Origin: Bicyclus anynana
Lineage: Eukaryota; Arthropoda; Insecta; Lepidoptera; Nymphalidae
Direction: 5' to 3'
Length of the DNA stretch: 64,000 nt
NCBI RefSeq assembly: GCF_947172395.1
Contig: NC_069106.1
Location: 806,001-870,000, forward strand
Part shown: piece after piece, positions 59,088 to 64,000 of the stretch
How positions within the stretch are numbered: the stretch's first letter is position 1
Layout of the letters: every line of letters starts with the position of its first letter
Made by a program: the position numbers and the translations under genes
Notes under the pieces: model-generated
The model's database searches: none
The model's input: only the letters and a program-made list of their open reading frames with translations
What the model was told of the DNA's origin: nothing

Positions 59088-59853
59088 ATGTTCTTTATAG
59101 AAACAAAAACTACTGGACGGATTTTAACGAAACTTGGTACAATTATTCTTCATACTCCTGGGCAGGTTATAGTATACTTTATATTACGCTACAATCAATA
59201 ACAGCAGAGCAGTGAAGAGAAATGTTGAGAAAACGGGAGAAGTTACTCAATTTTTTAAGCTTCCGTCGCGTGTACAGCCTTAATGGTTAAAGCTACATAG
59301 AAATCATGTTTGACGGAAATGTTTTCCTTAAAATTATCTATAAAAACACAACAGCATATATATGTCTATCTTTTATGGTTGACTCACAATAGCACGTGTA
59401 ACTCCCGATAGCATAGCAGTTCGGAGCTTTCTAATTAAATTTGTCTACTCTTATTTGTTTATAACACTCATCACCCAACTAAAAAGGTAACATTATTACC
59501 TATTCAATAAAAAAAGAATCATAAAAATCGGTAAAGAAACACCAAAGTTATACAAGAAATACGCTAAGCCATCGCGCGTGCATACTAATTCATGCTATAT
59601 GGATTATTTTTGTTGCCGCGCTCGACGCGACTCGCGGGGGGGGAATAAATAAAGAAGTGCAGCCTTAATGAGTAGGGTAGGGGTAGGGGTAGGGTAGGGT
59701 AGGGTAGGGGTAGGGTAGAGGTAGGGTAGGGGTAGGGTAGGGTAGGGGTAGGGTAGGGGTAGGGCAGGGGTAGGGTAGGGTAGAGGTAGGGTAGGGGTAG
59801 TTGAAAGTTTACAACGACTTTCACGCGGACGAAGTCGCGGGCGTCCGCTAGTA
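58920..59853 (+). repeat. repeat D copy 2, with (GTCT)n and (TAGGG)n arrays
   Basis: Co-linear with 7859-8348: (GTCT)n at 59042-59090, then the same flank (tatgttctttatagaaacaa), an insertion of about 380 bp, then a TAGGG/TAGGGG array at 59674-59800 and the end gacgaagtcgcgggcgtccg. Confidence 0.8.
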
Positions 59854-60057
59854 ATTATATAAATGTTATGTGCGCCTATTGTTTATATGCATATCAGAAC
59901 TCTTTAATATGTGTTATCTTATGTTTTAACGTTTAATATGTGTATTGTTGGCGTGCGTTATATAAATAAATAAAGAACCTACGCCCTCCGAATCGTAGGC
60001 AGAGGATATATCCACTGGACTATCAAGGCTTTATTTCATTTCATTTATATGTATTAA

Positions 60058-60247
60058 CTAGCTGACGCCGCGTGGTTTTACCCGCGTGGTTCCCGTTCCC
60101 GTAGGAAAACGGGGATAATATATATCCTATAGCCTTCCTCGATAAATGGGCTATCTAACACTGAAAGAATTTTTTAAATCGGACGAGTAATTCCTGAGAT
60201 TAGCGCGTCCAATCAAACAAACTCTTCAGCTTTATATATTAGTATAG
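60058..60247 (-). repeat. repeat C copy
   Basis: Minus orientation, ctagctgacgccgcgtggtt ... ctttatatattagtatag. Confidence 0.8.
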
Positions 60248-60323
60248 AGTATTGAATAAATTCCTTAGTTTATTTGAGCTAAGAATCAAACTTCGGTTTG
60301 TAAAGAGTGCGAAAGCTAGTGGG

Positions 60324-60503
60324 TATATAATGATTTATTTATTTTGCTATCATCCGCGAAAATTCGGCGAACCCATGCGACAACGTCACCCATACGTACG
60401 TTTCGTACGTACGTAGAGAGTATTTTGCCGGACCTGGGTGACGTTGTCGCATGGGTTCGCCGAATTTTCGCGGATGATAGCAAAATAAATAAGTCATTAT
60501 ATA
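60324..60503. mobile_element. foldback element, 69-bp arms
   Basis: Left arm 60324-60392 and right arm 60435-60503 are reverse complements with one mismatch. The 42-bp spacer holds a second small palindrome (tacgtacgtttcgtacgta). No coding. Arm ends are tatataatga. Confidence 0.9.
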
Positions 60504-61309
60504 ATCACGATGAACTTCCGCAAAGTAACGCCTGCTTCTATCCAATAGCTAGTGGGTATTCAAGATCCGTGCCGACACACACATCATTTTCAGTTATGTC
60601 ACAATCCCTGCAAATGTCACGTTCAGTTGAGATTCTTTAGATGAACAAATGATAATAATTACAATTTACGTGATGTAACTTGATACAATAATGAATCACA
60701 CCAAACTGAAATTGTGTATTATATAGATTGAAAGTCTGCGCTAGCTAGACAACCTTCATTCCTCAACATAGGTAAGAATAACTATGAAAGAACCGTGGTG
60801 ACTTTGAACGATAATACTGTATATACTACATATATATAATAACAATAATAATAACATTTGATGATTATCTAACCCTTAACCATCCAAGAAGAAAGAAAGT
60901 TTTAGGGTTCCGTAATCCACAAGGAAGCCTTATAGTTTCGCCATGTCCGTCTGTCTGTCTGTCTGTCCGCGGACTATTTCTATTGATTAAGCATGAGTAT
61001 GAACATCAAATAGACTGCCAAAATCATTACCATTCCTTTTGGCTTCGCCGTAGTCGGGTAAAATAAAATCATTAAAAATATTCTTTGGGAATATACATAT
61101 AAAATGGAGATTTATCTCATAGTGTGGGATTACGTTACATAGGTCTTTTAAAAAAAGTGGGCCTGATAAAACCATTTTTCGATTTACGGATCCGTTTGTA
61201 TAATATTAAAGTTTTGAGAGATAATTTTTGTTAGAGTCAAGTGTACCTCAACCAAGTAAACTATTGTCTATGGATACGTGAAAAAATTCACGAAAGTAGA
61301 ATTTACTTA

Positions 61310-61455
61310 TAAGAAACCTGTCTTTCCTTAATTCTCTTCGTGTGTGAAGTCTGCCAATCCGTATTGGGCCAGTGTGGTGGACTATACTAACCCACCATTC
61401 TGAAAAGAAACTCGTGCTCAACAGTGAGCCGAATATTGGTAGGTATTGATGATAA
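61310..61455 (+). repeat. SINE B 3' fragment
   Basis: tccttaattctcttcgtgtg ... cagtgagccgaatattggta. Confidence 0.65.
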
Positions 61456-61574
61456 AAAAATAACTTATAGACAGTTGAGGCCATTAATACCTGCTACCTT
61501 TCAAAGCTACTGTCCAAACTCCATAACTCCGGCAATGTAAAATCAAGAGTAACAGAACTCCGATAATCCCGATA

Positions 61575-61851
61575 TACAGGGTGTCCCGTAATTAATGGAT
61601 AAAACGCAAATGATACACCACCTAATTATCTAAAACTAATTTGAATAGTTTTAGATAATTAGGTGATGTGTATAGTTTTAGATAATTAGGTGATGTGAAT
61701 AGATTTAGATAATTAGGTGATGTGAATAGTTTTAGATAATTAGGTGATGTGAATAGTTTTAGATAATTAGGTGATGTGAATAGTTTTAAAAAAATTAGGT
61801 GGTGTATCTTCCAATTGTGTTTTTTTCATTAATTACGAAACAGCCTGTATT
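61575..61851. mobile_element. MITE with internal 27-bp minisatellite
   Basis: The left end acagggtgtcccgtaattaa ... gatacaccacctaatt is matched by an imperfect reverse complement at the right end (aattaggtggtgtatc ... ttaattacgaaacagcctgt). The core 61640-61800 is about six copies of a 27-bp unit (ttagataattaggtgatgtg...). A TA lies at each border. No coding. Confidence 0.75.
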
Positions 61852-62139
61852 GTAGATTATTCACATTACATACAGTAACATGTGGTTGATATTTGAACCG
61901 TGCAATTAACACTTTTTGCGTGAAGCAATAAGCTGTAACTCTTAGCCGTTGCTCATTATGTACAGTTTCCGGTTTGCAGTGTGCTGAATCATTCTACAGT
62001 GTTGCAATTTCTAGAGGCAACACTACATTTGGTAGTAAGCTAAATAAGTTTCAGTCAAACCTCGTGATTAATTATTAAGTGTAAACTATACTTGCCTGTA
62101 ATGACGTATGGAAACGTGGACACTGACAATTGGCCTTAT

Positions 62140-62497
62140 CCACAAATTTAAAGTCACTCAGCGAGCTATGGAGAGGGTTATATTAGGAGTCTCTCTGAAG
62201 GATAAAATCCGGAACGAGGAAATCCGTAGGAGAACATAATTGATGTAGCCCAAAGGATTGGCAAACTGAAGTGGCAGTGGCGGGCCATATCTGTCGTTGA
62301 TTAGATGGCCGCTGGGGCAGACGTGTTCTGGAGTGGAGACCGCGTACTAGCAAACGCAGTGTAGGACGCCCTCCAGCTAGATGGTCCGACGACATTAAGA
62401 AGGTAGTGGTAAGTGGCTGGACGAGATGTGCATCGTATGTGGTGCGCTCTAGGAAAGGCCTATGTCCAGCAGTGGACGAATACAGGCTGTTGATTGA
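62140..62497 (+). pseudogene. RTE-like LINE C-terminal fragment with stops
   Basis: The plus strand reads VTQRAMERVILGVSLKDKIR and NEEIRRRT and is then broken by stops and frameshifts; it ends ctatgtccagcagtggacg. Confidence 0.78.
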
Positions 62498-62581
62498 AAC
62501 TATAGTTGGGATAAAAATGATGAGATTGAACGCACTTAATTTAAGAGATAAGACCTTTCTTGTTTGTAGTATAGTAGTATC

Positions 62582-62800
62582 CTTTTTTTATTCTTTACAA
62601 GTTAGCCCTTGACTACAGTCTCACCTGATGATAAGTGATGCAGTCTAAGATGGAAGCGGGGGAAACTTGTTAGGAGGATGAAAATCCACACCACTTTCGG
62701 TTTCTACACGACATCGTACCGGAACGCTAAATCGCTTGGCGGTACGTCTTTGCCGGTAGGGTGGTAACAGCCACGGCCGAAGCCTCCCACCAGCCAGAAG
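62582..62800 (-). repeat. SINE A, head missing
   Basis: ttattctttacaagttagcc ... cgaagcctcccaccagccag. Confidence 0.8.
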
Positions 62801-63754
62801 TGTAAAATCCTACAACAATATTTTGTAGTACGAGTGTAATCAATAAATAATTGCATCCTAATTTTGTGCTTCTAAAACGAAATATGTTGGCGTAATATCG
62901 TAAATCCATAATTGTATTTAATGTTATAAATGTGAAAGTGTGTGTTTGTTTGTCCTTTCACGGGAAAACGGAGCGACGAATTGACGTGATTTTTTTAGTG
63001 GAGATTGTTAAAAGGAGAGTGACATAGGCTACTTTTTGTCTTTTTCTGACACCATACTTTCCTAAAATGGGGTTGGAAGTTTTTGTGGAGCATCTCACTA
63101 TTTTGCAAGGTAGAAAGCAAACAATTGGTATGCAGACTATTTGTGACTAACAAAAACCTTTGTGTCATTTCTTTTATGCCCCCAAACATTTAAAAGAGGG
63201 AGTGAAATAAATTTTATATGGAACTTTTCGCAGTTTTTAAGGTATTAAGTTAAAAATCGTTACACAGTAGGTAGGGTAGATAGGGTAGGGGTAGGGAAGA
63301 AGCCATCATTAGTCAATGCGAAGCTTGACCGTACATTAGTTAAAGAAAAGCGAAGCTTGACCGGGTCCGCTAATAGTTAACATAAACGAGTATATTAATG
63401 CGACCGCGTCAATAAAACTCGCAGTAACAGTGAAAGTAATGTTAAAATTAAACTAGTTTTTGTGCTGTAACGAGATATTACCTCCGTTGTTGTGGTACAT
63501 TCTACTTGTCCTAAATTCGTATACAGTGATTCGCAACCAAATACCTACCGGAAAACAAAAAGTTCAAATGCATATTATTGAACGTCTCATTATGATAGAG
63601 AAAAGAGGAGAATATAACTTTGTTCTTTAGAATTACTTTTACAAAGATTAAAGAGAATAATAAAATTTAAATAAATTAAATAATTATAACAAATACACAC
63701 CATCCAATTATTCACTCAGAGGCAAAGTACCCAATACGCTGGCGCTGTGACCCC
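62801..63754. other. no gene seen
   Basis: Contains a short TAGGG patch at 63268-63300 followed by gcgaagcttgaccg twice. Otherwise AT-rich. Confidence 0.4.
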
Positions 63755-63905
63755 TCTAGATGTCAAGACTTATCCTTTTGGCCAAATAAGCGCCAGCTCT
63801 TGGATCACCTGACGCATGTATTATATTGCCGGACATACAATTAAAATTATTTTTGGTGTCTGATGACCCTAAGGTCTCAAAGGCAAGCGCCGCAAATACA
63901 TTCTT
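63755..63905 (-). pseudogene. LINE-type coding fragment
   Basis: The minus strand reads ALAFETLGS and ASGDPRAGAYLAKRISL, a segment I associate with the C-terminal part of retrotransposon polyproteins; it ends in a stop. Short and isolated. Confidence 0.5.
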
Positions 63906-64000
63906 GTACCAAAATTGGAATAGCAGAGCAGGACAAGAACAAAAGATATAATGTCTCATCCAACGACATACATTGTACCTACGGTTCAGAGTTCGAGAAA

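Noticed and set aside
59674..59800. TAGGG array as interstitial telomere
   Set aside because: Insect telomere repeats are TTAGG; this array is TAGGG/TAGGGG and is a fixed part of repeat D at two loci.
59585..59824. Open frame of YPTLPLPYP repeats
   Set aside because: Translation of the TAGGG/TAGGGG array on the minus strand.
61640..61802. Regular 27-bp repeats resembling a CRISPR array
   Set aside because: There are no spacers; the units are contiguous and lie inside a MITE in an animal genome.

Overview
This is a stretch of an insect nuclear genome, almost certainly from a moth or butterfly (Lepidoptera). It is AT-rich and intron-rich, with short GC-rich coding exons scattered among a dense mixture of tRNA-derived SINEs, RTE-like LINE fragments with (ATG)n tails, and short non-autonomous repeats. 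Every gene was read by joining open segments at GT/AG sites and checking that codon phase is kept across each junction. No database or RNA evidence was available.

Layout. (1) 783-4965, plus strand: the last five coding exons of an RBM34/Nop12-type nucleolar RNA-binding protein, polyadenylation signal at 5025. (2) 5328-10146, minus strand, convergent with RBM34: a four-exon gene for a small, probably secreted 171-residue protein. It matches the extracellular loop of the neighbouring ABC transporter exon for exon, with the same three intron phases. (3) 10.2-15.7 kb: intergenic DNA with a shared repeat, a LINE C-terminal fragment and SINEs. (4) 15732-51077, minus strand: 14 exons of an ABCH-type half transporter (insect members are usually labelled ABCG20/ABCG23), with one nucleotide-binding domain followed by six membrane segments. 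Its introns hold a nearly intact RTE-like LINE (20455-23738) and many nested SINEs. (5) 51.1-64 kb: upstream DNA with no exon I can support, but with a 69-bp-arm hairpin, a MITE containing a 27-bp minisatellite, and further SINE/LINE debris.

How the genes relate. RBM34 is expected to act in ribosome biogenesis and is independent of its neighbours. The ABC transporter and the small gene form a tandem pair. The small gene keeps a hydrophobic segment in the place of transmembrane helix 1, then the whole cysteine-bearing ectodomain, and stops where helix 2 would begin. It has no ATPase and no permease. A stand-alone ABC-transporter ectodomain is the most unusual thing I found here. Its function is unknown; a soluble partner, decoy or ligand-binding form of the transporter loop is inference only.
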